In this document: piece by piece, positions 36,031 to 48,075 of the stretch
How positions within the stretch are numbered: position 1 is the first letter of the stretch
Layout of the letters: each line of letters begins with the position of its first letter
Source: Oryzias latipes
Lineage: Eukaryota > Chordata > Actinopteri > Beloniformes > Adrianichthyidae
DNA length: 64,000 bases
Direction: 5' to 3'
NCBI RefSeq assembly: GCF_002234675.1
Contig: NC_019875.2
Coordinates: 22,004,299-22,068,298 of the forward strand
The notes under the pieces: generated by a model
What the model was told of the DNA's origin: nothing
What the model saw: only the letters and a program-made list of their open reading frames with translations
Database searches by the model: none
Made by a program: the position numbers and the translations under genes

Positions 36031-36345
36031 GGGGCCTCATTTATAAAACTTTGCAAAAATGTTTTCTGTCCAAAGTCAGACAACTAAGAGAGATCTTTGA
36101 CTTTCTGATGTGTGCAAACAAGCTGACACACTTTAGTATCAAATAAATCACTTTTACATTTTCAAATAGTTTCATATTTGCATGTAATTTTTCCTAGTTC
36201 ACTTCAATTTAGCTCTTCTGCCACAGATGGGACAATAATCAATTCAACGTAGCACCAAGTGTCAAATGTGTCTGTGGGGAGATGATGCCCTCTATTGGTG
36301 AATACATTAAACTACAACTTTAACAGATTACTGAATGAGTAAATG
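36031..36345. mobile_element. MITE-like repeat GGGGCCTCATTTATAAA
   Basis: Begins GGGGCCTCATTTATAAAAC, a start seen in common fish MITEs. Its body (GGGGAGATGATGCCCTCTAT, TTCAAATAGTTTCATAT) recurs in inverse orientation at 48560-48890. It abuts the long-TIR element copy 2. Confidence 0.55.
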
Positions 36346-36353
36346 TCTTCTGT

Positions 36354-37369
36354 ACTGAGCCCGTGTCCTGACATTAAGATATAAAAAAATATCTTGTTCC
36401 CACAGATTAATATCTTGTTCCCACAGGTTATTATGTCGTTCGCACGAAATACTATTCCGTTCCCACAAGATACTATTCCGTTCCCACAAGATACTATTGC
36501 GTTCCCTCAAAATACTATTCCGTTCCCTCGAAATGATTAACTCGTGCGAACGCAATAATTATGTCGTTCGAACGCAATAATTAATCCGTTCGAACGCAGT
36601 AATTATTCACGTCATAAAAATCACACACGCGGATATGCTCTCTGTACGCCGGCAAAACTAAGCCGCTTTCAGCGGTAACTTCCGTGTCTCTGTGACCTAT
36701 ATTCGTTCAAAAAAGGAACATGAAAAACAAAAATGATCACTTTATTACCGTCTCAATGAATATAAGAAAAATATCAATAGATTTATGATAACTAGGCTGC
36801 TTTGTCATACGATAGCTCCTGCTAGGCTACTACTAGCGCCGCCGCAGAGCTCTTTGATGTATGCCGGCATTTGGGCAACTGGCTGGTCTGTTGTCAGACA
36901 GCTGATATTGTAGTTTAGGGTCAAATAGGAATAATAATATTCAGGACTTGTCTTTTATTAACTTTAGCTGTCAGTCGCTTTACATTCGAAGGCTATTAGG
37001 CTACATGCTAACTGACTAGCCGATCATTTCCTGTTATTAATTTACGTCATAGATTTACAGCAGATACCTTCACATTTCTGTCTGTGTGTGTCTCATTACA
37101 TTGCATTGAAGACACGGAGGATGTTTAGAGAACAGATTTATTTATTTCAAAAAGCACAAAAGCATCCATCGTATTGATTCACGTTCATTCACATGATGAT
37201 CTGGTACGCCCTCAGTCATCTTGCTGCAAAAGCCGCTTCCGGCCGCTACTTCCGTGTCTCTGTGAGCATTCAATAGAGGTAAAAATAAAAGCAAGAATGG
37301 TCGATCTGTTATTTTCTCGATGAAAATCTGAAAAATATCATATTAAACTGGCTGCTTCACCTAAAGCAC
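36354..37369. mobile_element. Long-TIR element, truncated copy 2
   Basis: Starts ACTGAGCCCGTGTCCTGAC and carries the same GTTC-phased 21-22 bp array and inner sequence as one TIR of the element at 7812-9296. It then continues as the reverse complement of that element's core as far as AAAGCAC (37369). There it is cut by LINE sequence, so the second TIR is missing. Confidence 0.85.
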
Positions 37370-38935
37370 AACACATAATGTTCACCAAGCCATCTCCAGA
37401 CTGTCTAATAATAAAGCTACTGGACTTGATGGGGTATCTTCTGAGCATGTGAAGTTTGCCAGTGCAAGGGTAACTCCACTACTTGCAATGTGTTTTACAG
37501 CTTTTCTTGTTCATGGATTTTTACCAGACTCTATGATAGCTGTAATGTTAGTCCCAGTGTTAAAAAACAAAGCTGTAAAGATTGGTTGCACTGAAAACTA
37601 CAGACCAATTGCTCTGGCTAGTATACTATCTAAACTCTTTGAGATAATCCTGCTGGACATGATTACAGAGTTTGTGAAAACGACTCACAATCAATTTGGG
37701 TTTAAAGAAAAGCTAGGTACTGACATGTGTATATATGCTCTTAAAGAAATGATTCACAAATATAGGAGTCTAAATTCCTCTGTTTTTTTGTGTTTTTTAG
37801 ATGCCTCTAAAGCATTTGACAGGGTAAATCATAAGAAATTATTTATGAAACTGATGAAGAGAGGTGTACCCAAATGTGTTGTGCGTATTCTGGCGTATTG
37901 GTATGCTCAACAGACGATGCAGGTTAAATGGGGAAACCAGGTGTCAGAACCTTTTAAATCCACCAACGGGGTGAGGCAAGGGGGCATTCTCTCTCCTATT
38001 TTGTTTAATTTATATTTGGATGAATTGTCTCTTAAACTTAACGCCTGTCACACTGGCTGTGTGGCTGGAGATCTAATTATCAACCATTTGATGTATGCTG
38101 ACGATATAGTTGTGTTGAGTCCAAGTACTGCTGGTCTTCAACAATTGCTTAACATCTGTTCAGCCTATGGGCTTGATAATGACATCATTTTTAATGCACA
38201 AAAAGTCTGATTATGATCTCTCGGACAAAAGAAGACAAAAACCAAAAATTCCCTGATTTCTACCTGTCAAATGCTGTGCTTGTGTGCACTAGTAAGATCA
38301 AGTATCTTGGGCATATCATTTCGGAGGACTTGTCAGATGACGCAGACATCTACAGGCAGTGTCGTGTGGTATATGGCCAAGCCAACACTCTTTCTTGAAA
38401 GTTTGGTATTTGTACGGAAAGAGTCAAGGTGACATTATTTAAAGCTTTTTGCACTCCTCTGTACACAGCTCATCTTTGGGCGAACGATAAAAGTGCCAGT
38501 ATGAGAAAGCTGCAGGTGGCGTACAATGATGCTCTAAGAGTGCTTTTTAATAAGCCAAGGAGGACAAGTGCTAGTGAGCTTTTCGTTTCACTCAGAATTA
38601 ACACTCTCTGGGCTTGCATGCGCTCGCTGATGTTCAAATTTATCTGCAGATTAAACGCTTCAGAGAATACTCTCATCCTGGCTATAAGCAACATTAGATT
38701 TAGTGCAATACGTTTCCGGTCAAATCTATGGAAACACTGGAGGGACTGTCTTTTTACTTGTCTTTGTAATTAAGGTTTTATAGTGTGGTATGTATATGTA
38801 ATCTTTTTATCTTGGTATTTATTCCTATCCTTGTTAATGAATTTAGTTTTTTTTAAAGTATTTTTTATTAACTTTTTTATTAATTGTAACTATACACTGT
38901 ACCTCAGCTCGTGTATTCTCGACACTGTGTATTTC
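37370..38935 (+). pseudogene. Non-LTR retrotransposon reverse transcriptase, decayed
   Basis: A 253-codon frame (37449-38210) and its out-of-frame continuations to 38773 encode an RT domain: SKLFEIILLDMITEF, CFLDASKAFDRVNHK, NGVRQGGILSPILFNLYLDE, and the catalytic box MYADDIVVLSP. Downstream is SASELFVSLRINTLWACMRS, typical of the end of LINE ORF2 proteins in metazoans. A frameshift at about 38208 and a stop at 38396 break the frame, and the endonuclease half is missing. An AT-rich tail follows. It lies between gpx4 blocks A and B. Confidence 0.9.
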
Positions 38936-38940
38936 TTTTT

Positions 38941-39953
38941 AGATGACCTGAAAACAAAGATTGTTCAACATCAAAGTCTTGGTGAAGGATACAAAAGGCT
39001 CGCTAAGAGATTTTAGCTGTCAATTTCCACTGTGAGGATCTTAGTGAGAAAATGGAAGTTCAAGCAAAGGCCCGGAGTGGCCGGCCCAGAAAACGCTCAG
39101 GTAGGCAGAGGCAAAGGATGGTGAGAACAATCAAACTCAACCCAGACCAGCTCCAAAGACCTACAATGTGATCTGGCTGCAGATGGTGTCACTGTACAGC
39201 GTTCAACCATTCAGCACACTTTGCACAAGGAGATGCTGTATGGAAGAGTAATGCGGAAGAAGCCTTTTCTGCTCAATGCCAAAAAACAGAGTCGCTTGAG
39301 GTATTATAAAGCATATTTGGATAAGCCAGCTTTGTTTTGGAATAAGGTGCTGTGGACTGATGAAACTAAAATGGAGTTATTTGGACATAAGGGGTGGTAT
39401 GCTTGGTGAACAAACACAGCATTCCAAGACAAACACTTACTACCCACAGTAACATTTGATGGCGGTTCCATTATGCTTTGGGGCTGTGAGGTCAGTGCAG
39501 GTACTGGAAATCTTGTCAAAGTTAAAGGTCACATGGATTCCAGTCAGTAGCAGCAGATTCTTACAATGTTCAAGAATCAGTGACAAAGTTGAAGTTCACG
39601 CCGGGGCTGGACACTTCAACAAGACGATGACCCTAAACACTGCTCTAATTCTACAAAGGCATTCATGCAGATGAACGAGTACAATGTTCTGGAATGGCCA
39701 TCTCAGTCCCCAGACCTGAATATTATTGAAAATCTGTGGTGTGATTTAAAGCGGGCTGTCCATGCTCAGAGGCCATCAAATCTGACTAAACTGGAGATGT
39801 TTTGCAAAGAGGAACGGTCCAAAATACCTTCAACCAGAATGCAGGCCCTGCTATATGATATATTAAACTGAAATTGATGATCCGAACAACCAATGATTTA
39901 TGAAGAAAAATCTTGAAAATGATCTTGGGTGCCCAAACTTTCTCATACCACTG
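38941..39953 (+). pseudogene. Tc1-like transposase, 5'-truncated (block B copy)
   Basis: Broken frames cover HTH-type sequence (KIVQHQSLGEGYKRLAKRF), then RKKPFLLNAKKQSRLRYYK, LFWNKVLWTDETKMELFGHK and EWPSQSPDLNIIENLWCDLK. The right terminus with CCCAAACTTTCTCATACCA ends at 39953 before TA. Stops and frameshifts disrupt it, and the left inverted repeat is lost. This is the parent sequence of the partial copy at 29127-29762. Confidence 0.88.
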
Positions 39954-41054
39954 TATGTAGGACACTGGTGCTCAAGGCTTAGAGTTTGATATCTGTATAA
40001 TTCAAAAAGTTAGCCTCTCCTCAAAAAGCTGGTCTTGATTTCACAGCTGTCACCTGTTTTAGTCAAAACCATTGTTTTAGAGGTTTGTTACTAAAACTGC
40101 ACAGAATAAAGATGAACTTGGATTATAAAAATATTGGACAGTGATTGTTGGATTATTAAGGATTTTTTTCTCAAACATCACAGAGACGGTTATGGTTATA
40201 CTTTTCTATTGATTATATTACTTTTCTATTAAATGTCGCCCTTTACTTTGAGGAACTTGGATTGCTGTAATCAGTGCTAGAGTTTAAATCTAATCCTCAC
40301 CATGTTACGTTTGCGTGGACAAAACTGCCCCATACTTCCTGTTGACACCACTAAAATGTCCAAATACAAAATCAAATTTCCTGTTAACTCGTTTAACCTC
40401 ATTAATAAACAAAATCTGTATTGGTAATGACTCAGACACCAGGACATGCATAGGTTGACTGGGCTGGCCGTCTCTACAGCACTCCTCAAAACCACCGGCT
40501 CCATTTTAATCTAAAAAAAAAAGAAATCCATCAAATTTACTTTGAAACTTTATTTTTCCAGGTCTGTGCTAATTTATTGCAAAACCCAATCAAATTTGCA
40601 TCAAGAATGGTAAGGTATAAAAATACTATATGTTCAGAACCAGATTTTGGTTGCTTTGTAATAAATAAAAGTTAAGTGAAACTCAATAGGGGGTGGGATA
40701 ATATGAATGTGCTTCCTTCCACTCCCTTTCAAAATAAACTCTTCAGAATCAGTCTATTTAATGGATTCAGTGTGCGTGTGTACTCTCCTAATATATCTAT
40801 TTATGATGAAGAGTTATATTGGCCTTTTTTTTACAACCAATTTATGGCTCTCTTAACTTATGCGTCTTTTTTTTTTATAAACCAAGTCCAATTTGTCAAA
40901 AAATGTGTTGCTCCTCTGCTATAAACAGACCAACATAAGTATTTTAATGTTCTATTGACTTGGATAGAAGTATTCCAACATATGTGTGACAGACGTTAAT
41001 AAACCCCTTGACCTTTTAGGAGAGCCAACAGAAGAAATGTCCACTGCTGCACAG

Positions 41055-41446
41055 AAGCTGAAGCAAAAATGGTTTATTTCATACATACTACAGGCCATAA
41101 ATAGCTTTTGATAATTGCATTGAACATCTACAAATCAAACAGATGCAGATACAACTTTAGAAGAATTTAATTTAATGCGTGTCAGAAAACAGAACGACTG
41201 TCAGACGCTAATGTACGAAGAAAGCTTCTCTACTGTGACTAAGGAACATCTCTCATTTGGTTCGATGAGGTCTGCAGTGAATCAGCCCTGGAGTTAAGTT
41301 GCACACCAGAAGTCATCAGGCTCAGTCTTTCCCGGTGATGGGTTTGCAGGCAGAGCCGTCACTAGTCCAGGGAAAATACACAACAAGGCCTCGGTCCATG
41401 TGAGAGGTCAGGAGTCCCAGAGAACGTGAAGAGATGGGAGGAAAAA
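41055..41446 (-). other. gpx4: 3'UTR of the Sec gpx4 copy
   Basis: Runs from the TAA stop (41449-41447) to the AATAAA signal (TTTATT at 41073-41078 on the plus strand), with the SECIS about 130 nt after the stop. Confidence 0.7.
41270..41330 (-). promoter_or_regulatory. gpx4: SECIS element of gpx4
   Basis: ATGA at 41316-41313, stem TTCTGGTGT/ACTCCAGGG, loop GCAACTTA with the apical AA, and TGAT at 41284-41281. It matches the eukaryotic SECIS core that recruits SECISBP2 and eEFSec to recode UGA as selenocysteine. Its place in the 3'UTR of a gene with an in-frame UGA at the known Sec position confirms the call. Confidence 0.88.
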
Positions 41447-44400
41447 TTACAGGTATTGTGGCAGGTCTTTCTTTATTGACTGCAAAAAAAAGATACAAGA
41501 GCAATGTTATTTTTTTTCTTTTCCCCTAACTTGTCCTGGGCAGGCAGATGAGAGCTGAGGGCCTCTTGTGTTGGAAATATTTTACTTTAACAACAGGGGT
41601 TATGAATCTTCTGACAAACCAGAGGGATGTCTGAATAAACCCCTTTTGTAATCGAGGCCAAACTTTAATAATTTTAATTGTATTTGAAAATCTTTTGTGT
41701 TGGACCGGACGGAAAATGAAAGGACAGAAGAAGAGAGAGGGATGCTAGAGAGGGGGGGATAGAAGGGTGATTATAGGAAGGGGGGGTAAAACCATGGAGC
41801 AGCATAAAGCAACAGGTTTTCTGGATGGTTATACTTATTACGGTGAGGTTCAGATGTAATACAGGTCTACAAGGGCGGGGCCTGTCCACACACTCAATTG
41901 TTATAAGCACACCTGTCGACATGTACACAATAAAAATACTGTTCACACACGCACACTTATGCCTTCAAACCAAGTAGTGTGATATATTTCATTAAGTTTA
42001 ACACCTGTGCTCAAGTGAGTATTTATGTTCTATTAAAGACTCCTGCCGCAGCAGTAGCAGTAGCCAGAACCCCCCCCCCCCAACACCCGAACGGCAGGAG
42101 ATAGCGAACAACCCCCCCAGGTGATCACATCCGCCACCCAGGCCAGGGCCAGCAGGACCGCCACGGGGGCCCCCAGAGCCAGTGAGCAGGGAGGCATGGG
42201 GGGGGGACAGAGAGCGCAGCCCTGGCCAAACCAGGAGAGCAGCCCCTCCGCCACGCCAGGAGGGCCCAACGTGGGGCCCCGCCCAAGAAGAACGCCCACA
42301 GCCCCAGACGAGCACCCCATCACCACCCAGGAGCTCTGGGCATCCCCCCGCCCCAACCCCGCGTACGAGCCAGGACCCCCCCAAGGTAGACCCGCCCTGT
42401 GCTCCAGGCAGCCACCCACCCAGCCCACTGTTGGTCCAGGATGGAGCAAGGCAGGGGCCAGATGCCCCCGCCCAGGAGGAAGACATCCAGGAGAAGAGGG
42501 GGTCCACACTAGGTGTTGTAAACATGGCCCGTCCAGGCTTGCAGACAGATGGTCCGAGGTCCCACTTTCATGCAAAATGCATGTGTGTGAGGGTGTGTGT
42601 GTGCATGTATGTGTGTTTGTATGGGAGTGTATATTTTGAGGGTTAAAGGGCGTGTGTATAAAGGGGGTGCAGTTAAAATTAGCGGGTAGGGTACTGAGAG
42701 GACATCTCTTGATTACTCATAGTGATCTCCCATCACCTTCCCCACCAAGGGGCCCTAAATGTCTACGGTGCGGTTAAAATTGGCGGGTAGGGCGCTAATA
42801 GGACATCTGCTGTATGCTGGCAGAGAAATGTTATTTTGACAAACATGTAGAGTCAGAAAAACTGTTTAATACAAATTTAAAACCTAGACAATGTTCCTGG
42901 AGTTAAAATCTGAATCCTTAATTTTCCATAAATGCTGCTACAGACGGGCACAGAAACAAACAAAAAGTAGCTTACAAATGGTTCATCCTTTGGACCGTAT
43001 CTCTTTACCACCTGTCCATTCTTGTCAATCAGAAACTATCAAAAGAAACAGAAATAGATTCATTACATAAATATGGTCGGTTTTAAAATGTAAAGATGCT
43101 AAGAATCAAATTTGAAAGTGTACCTTTGTGAAGTTCCACTTGATATAACTAAAGAAAGACAAAATAAAATCATTAAAAGACAGTCCGAACATTTCTTTCT
43201 CCAGGTTATCCAGCATTTTGTCTTTTTATAAATGTAAAAGGAAAAAAACTTTGTTAAACAGATGCTTAAAAAGTATTCCTTTAAAAAAAACAAAAAACAG
43301 AGAAACGTTCACAATGACTCCATTGCAACCCCATAAAGGAAGAGAAACATGTTTTTAAACATTATTTTAGATAGTAAATAAATAACATTTTGTGATATAA
43401 AACTGATGAATAGTACTTAATTAGAATGCGTGGTATGCTGAGTAAAAAAAAAAAAATTGAGTAAAGCTATATGTTGGACAGAAAAAGGTTTTTTTTGTAG
43501 GCTGGGAATGAGCTACAAATGTATTCTAAAAAGGCAGACACTGCAGGCAAACATTATTTCTGAGTTATTTAATCTGGATATTAAGACAAAGGTCCATTTG
43601 ATTTATTGACTCAGACGTTCAGGAAGAATCATCAGTTTTTAGTATTTCGGTTCTTGTACTTTGTGGGATCTGTGTATTTACATTTTTCAAGTCTCCGTTT
43701 GAACAGAAACAAATAAATACTAAAGCAATAAAGTTGCAAAAAAAATAAAAATAATGCTTTAATTCTTTAATATGTGTTACATTTTTTTGATTTGATTTGA
43801 AATCAAGCAAAGCAATCAAGTAGAAATAATACACAAAAGCAATATAATCATCAGTTATACATTCATACAGTAACTAATCAAACTTAAGATAATTAGACAT
43901 ATTAATAAATATTGCTTGAAAGGGAGTGGAAGGAAGCGAATTTATATAATCCCACCCCGTTATACTATAACCATTTTATTACATGATTTATCAATATCCG
44001 GTTCCTAACTTTTATCAGACAGAATTAAGAATCATAAAGTATCAATAAAGCACATGGCAAAGATGAATTACTTAATTATTATGCAAAAATAACTATTTCA
44101 GAAATCAACATGGCAAATGCAGATCAGTCATCTAAAATATATGCAGATTATGTTACTTATAAAAGTAATTCATATGATTAAAACATAATACTATATCAGT
44201 AAAGTAGACACAACACTGTTTCAGGAATCTTCATAGCAAAATTTCATCAAGTATCAAAAGTTAAAAACATGTGCAAAATTATGCTACATTAGGAAAGATT
44301 TTTGAATCAATTTATCAATTTTTGGAGAAAGTGAAGTAATATCATTAAAAGTCAATCAATTTAACAATTTTCAATAAGTGATTAATCATTTGTTTTTTTT

Positions 44401-47400
44401 TGTATTTTTATTTTTTTTATAATAAAGTAATGCTGTAGGGGAAAAGTAAAAAGGGTCCATAACTGTCGATTGTCCAAGGTTGGTATTTCTTCTTTTACTG
44501 ATAACAGCCGTTCTTCTGGGTTTAAACAGTTAATAGTTCTCTTCGATGTTATGACTGCAGACATTAGATTCAGGTCCATATCCTTCTTCAGCTGATATCA
44601 GCGGCGGTGAAAGTTGAGGTCAAGCTATCTGCATGTCAGAACTCTCTGCTGTTATTCAGGTGACGTCAGACGTATGGAGAAAGTGAGGAAACCAGGTTTC
44701 ATATTTCTTGAAATTATTTGGCTCTTTGGATTATTACTCCATGTTGTTTCAGACGACCGTGATAAGACACTTCTCAAAGTCTTTCATGGTGTTCACAACC
44801 AGAACCTTGGACCGGTCCGGTGGACAGAGTGGTTTGACGCAAATCCTGCAGCCTTTATCCCCAAGTGTTCTCAATCTGCTTACGCTTCCTGAGAAGCCGT
44901 GCATGTTTGGAGAATTCAGCATTCCTTCTGGTCAGATGGTCGTTCAGATACACAGAGGAACCTCGGAGATTTTTACGTGGATTCATCAAAGCTAGCTTGT
45001 GTTTTTGATTCACAAACCTGATGAGGATCGCTGGTTTATCCATCTCCTTTCTCCTGGGGAGCGGGTGGCAGGTCTTGATGGTATTGAGATCCAGGGAAAT
45101 CCCTTTAGATGTGAGAAATGAATGTATTTGCTGTTCCAGAGATTCTCCACCGCTCGCCGCTTCAGCACTGCTAGCTACGCTAGCATTAGCAGTGCTAGCT
45201 CCTGCTTCATTCAGCTTTGCTCGAGGTTTGATTGGTACTCCAGTGAGAATGACATTATTCATCCTTACTTGTTGTTCCACATCCTCCAGTCTTTTCTCCA
45301 GAATGTCGTCCCGGTTTTCTCGTTGCTCGTTTGGAGCCCAAAATCTTCGGAACTCTTCCATTGTCTCCATAAGTGGCGTTAGCTTAGCGGACACTTGCTC
45401 CATAAAGGAAAACAGCGTAGCTTTGATATCATTAAGAATCTTTTTAAGGTCTTCGTAGTCCTGGTTTTTCTTGGGGGGCATGGTCAGCTCTCTTTTTTTG
45501 GAGAAAATCAACTTTTTAAGTCATTTGAAGATAGTTGTATCCGCAGAGAGCCACGCACGTGTCCTGCCGTAACCCGGAACCGGGTTGTGTATTACAAAGG
45601 GCATTTTATTTTAATGTTTGAACTATTCTGTGGCTGCCATGAATCAACATTACTTTTATTTCTTTAAAAATATATGTAATAATTTCACTTTGTAAATATT
45701 ATACACTTATTTTGCTATAGACAGTGTCATAAATGCCCACCTAAACCCCTCATAAATTCAAAGATGCTCTTTTTTTTATTGTTGTTACAATCTAGACTTT
45801 AAAACTATGTAAATCATCTGACATTCTCTTACAAGAATGTCCATGACTTTAAGGAAACAAAAACAAAAAAATAGCATGTCCTTTAACACAGAATAAGACT
45901 GATCAATACTACATTAAAGGAATGTTGATTTCATCTATGGAAACATGCTAATAACTCACTTTCCCATGAATCCTTTTCCTTTAGGCTGTTCTTTCATCCA
46001 CTTCCACAGGGGGTGAGCGGTGTCATTGTTGACATCTATCTTACTAAAGAGATCAAACTCTGCGTTGTAACCCTTAGCAAACTCTTTAATCTCTGCTTCT
46101 GTTCCAGGCTCCTGAGTTGCAGAACAAAAAAAGTTAAAAGCAGCAAAATAAACCAGAAGGACATTTAATTGAAAAATTCAGTGATCTATAACTACTCGGC
46201 ATTTCCACAATGAGATGTTAAACATTTAGGCAATTTTATTCAGTAAATTCAAGGGAGAAGCAGCATTTGCAGACAAAAAACAAAGTGTCTATTGGTTTCA
46301 CCTGGGAGCCAAACTGGTTGCATGGGAATGCAAGGATGCGTAAACCTTGCTCAGCATACTGGGTGTGCATTGCAGTGAGCTGAGTGTAGTTTACGCCGGT
46401 CAGTCCTCATTTAGAGGCGACATTTACAATGATGCAGACATAACCCCTGGAAGAGAGAAGAAAGCAAACCCAGAGTTAAGACGAGGGGCGTCCCAATCCG
46501 GTCACGCGATCAAACATTGTGTGATACGATCACATATTTTCAGACAGGATGTTGTATCCCTATCGGGAATTGGATATTTATTTTATTCTCATTATTATAA
46601 TCAGTGCCATATTTAAAGCTTATAATTACAGACAAATATCCTACAGGAATGGATCAAGACATTTCATTGCCATAAAGCACAGCAGAATACAGCACTAGTG
46701 AGCAGGAGGCACAAATAGTACTTTTCTCAGAGAACGACTCAAAGTGCTTCACAATCCTAAAACATAAAATCAGAGAAAGAACACAAAATGGCACAGGGAG
46801 TCTAAAGCTGGTACAACCCTATGAAACACACTCAGGCATTTAAGTACACAAACAAACAAACAAAAGGGAACACAAGTCAGCTAAAAGCTCTCCTGAATAA
46901 AAACGTCTTAACTTAAGTTTTAAAAACACTCCACTGAGTCAATCTGGCACAGAGACAGGGGGAGGTCATTCCAAAGTCGGGGAGCAATTTGTTCATATTG
47001 TAAACGTGTTAGAACAGAATCGGACCGGGGCCAAAGAAAACCGATCGGGACATCCTTACTGATCAGTGCAGTGATCTTCCTTTTACCTGTATTTCTCAAG
47101 GGACACATCATTCCCATCGATGTCTATGGCCGAAAATTCATAGATGGAGGCTGCTTTTTTCCAGTCTTCTTTCTGAGCACACTGCAAAAGTAAATAAATG
47201 AAAAAAAATAGAGGGATTATTGCAAAAAGATGTGGGTTCATTAGGCAATAACCGAGTACTTCAACAGCTGGAGTGGCACCGGATGAAGCAAAGATCATAA
47301 CATCATAACAGTCACATGGTCCTGGCAGAAACGACTCAGAGCCTAATCAGAGCTCTTGGTGCACTTTGATCGACTTTTGGTCTAAACCCCACGCCCCTGT

Positions 47401-47989
47401 CTGTTAGTTACTCAAGAAATAAAAGACTGCTTGGATCATGAAGAGAGGTGTAGCTGTCCGCTGTAAATGTAAATCCCTACTGCTACAGGACAACAAGAGG
47501 AAATAATTGGGATTAAACATGAAAAGGAAATCTCCTGTTGATTCCTGTTGGATAAAGCAACTATAACGACACACTTATTAATCCAAAATGTGTTGTTTAC
47601 ACAAATAATAGGAAGAGATTACAAATAAATGCAATAAATTAAAGAAAAATAACAATACAGGTTTCCATTTTCTCAATCAAACCACCCAGCAAGCTCTAAA
47701 ACACCAAAACGAACACGCAACACAGTCAGGTAACGAGATTTGACTGGTGTTGCTAAGCTACCCGCCGCGATCATGTCGGACGTATTTTTCTGCTGCACTG
47801 CGTCTAAAAAAAGAAACCAGTCTGACCTGCATGTTGTTCAACATTCAACACGCGAATATTTAAACACGTAAAGCTCATTTACACATGAAGAAGCATTTAG
47901 TCATTCTGTTTGTGCGCAGGACTTACCATGGTTCTCACGATGCCCCTGGTCCCTAATACCCCTAGTAACACAGCGGGTCGTAACCACAT
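41447..47989 (-). CDS. gpx4: Glutathione peroxidase 4, selenoprotein (UGA = Sec)
   Basis: Seven exons: 47989-47927, 47181-47087, 46446-46302, 46111-45960, 43148-43124, 43035-42976 and 41479-41447; 573 bp, 190 residues counting Sec. It reduces phospholipid hydroperoxides in membranes with glutathione. The catalytic stretch reads NVASK[12 protein letters not shown] with TGA at 46409-46407, which a naive frame search reads as a stop. Downstream come FPCNQFGSQ (catalytic Gln), [36 protein letters not shown] (catalytic Trp, Asn) and KKDLPQYL. Exon 1 encodes a leader that may target mitochondria and ends in the Met equivalent to the human cytosolic start. Where the two copies differ this one usually matches human GPX4 (Ala-Ser before Sec, Gly after it, PKGKG, RYGP, DLPxY), so it is the conservative copy. 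Introns hold L1-like and other insertions. Confidence 0.95.
41514..42826. mobile_element. 1.3 kb repeat insertion in a gpx4 intron, GC-rich centre
   Basis: Flanked by the direct repeat AATGTTATTTT (41503-41513 and 42827-42837), and exactly absent from block A. The start matches the repeat at 35226-35418. The middle (42060-42540) is very C/G-rich with runs of C; a GT-rich stretch follows. Near the end the segment GTTAAAATTxGCGGGTAGGG occurs twice (42671 and 42773). No protein is recognised; the long frames on both strands reflect base composition. Confidence 0.7.
43488..45600 (-). mobile_element. L1-like LINE insertion with ORF1 remnant
   Basis: Absent from block A. A 218-codon minus-strand frame (45511-44855) reads [15 protein letters not shown], then a coiled-coil region ([20 protein letters not shown]) and [17 protein letters not shown], the pattern of an L1-type ORF1 RNA-binding protein. 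A one-base shift near 44860 breaks the frame; the continuing frame reads [17 protein letters not shown]. Reverse transcriptase sequence is missing. At 43785-43990 a 3' tail resembles that of fish LINEs (GGGTGGGATTATATAAATTC in the sense direction; ATCAAATCAAA end). Same orientation as the host gene. Confidence 0.75.
46520..46980 (-). mobile_element. LINE 3'-tail-like insertion in gpx4 intron 2
   Basis: About 430 bp are present here but not at the matching site in block A (33155-33170). The sequence with GGGGAGGTCATTCCAAAGTC, CTGAATAAAAACGTCTTAAC and AAAGTGCTTCACAAT resembles the 3' region of a fish LINE or SINE. It lies inside a MITE-like repeat with GGGCGTCCCAATCCGGTCAC and ACCGATCGGGACATCCTTA ends that both blocks share. 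Confidence 0.5.
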
Positions 47990-48014
47990 TGCAGCGACTC
48001 TTGTCACATGATCT

Positions 48015-48075
48015 GTCAGCCCCGCCCACTTACAAAAGTTCAGAGCCGCCCTTTTCCCATGATGCACTGCCGGTG
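48015..48075 (-). promoter_or_regulatory. gpx4: Promoter motifs of the Sec gpx4 copy
   Basis: GC box CCCCGCCC (48020-48027), a second CCGCCC and TTTTCCCATGATGCACTGCC, as in block A. Located 30-90 bp upstream of the exon 1 ATG. Confidence 0.55.

Noticed and set aside
41998-42646. Overlapping 154-180 codon frames on both strands
   Set aside because: They come from GC-rich, stop-poor sequence inside a repeat insertion; composition is Gly/Pro/Arg-rich and no domain is seen.
44855-45511. 218-codon frame as a host gene
   Set aside because: Sequence pattern is L1-type ORF1, in a LINE insertion absent from the paralogous gpx4 block.
46407-46409. In-frame TGA in gpx4 exon 3 as a pseudogene stop
   Set aside because: It lies exactly at the known Sec codon, the frame is open on both sides and a SECIS is present in the 3'UTR.
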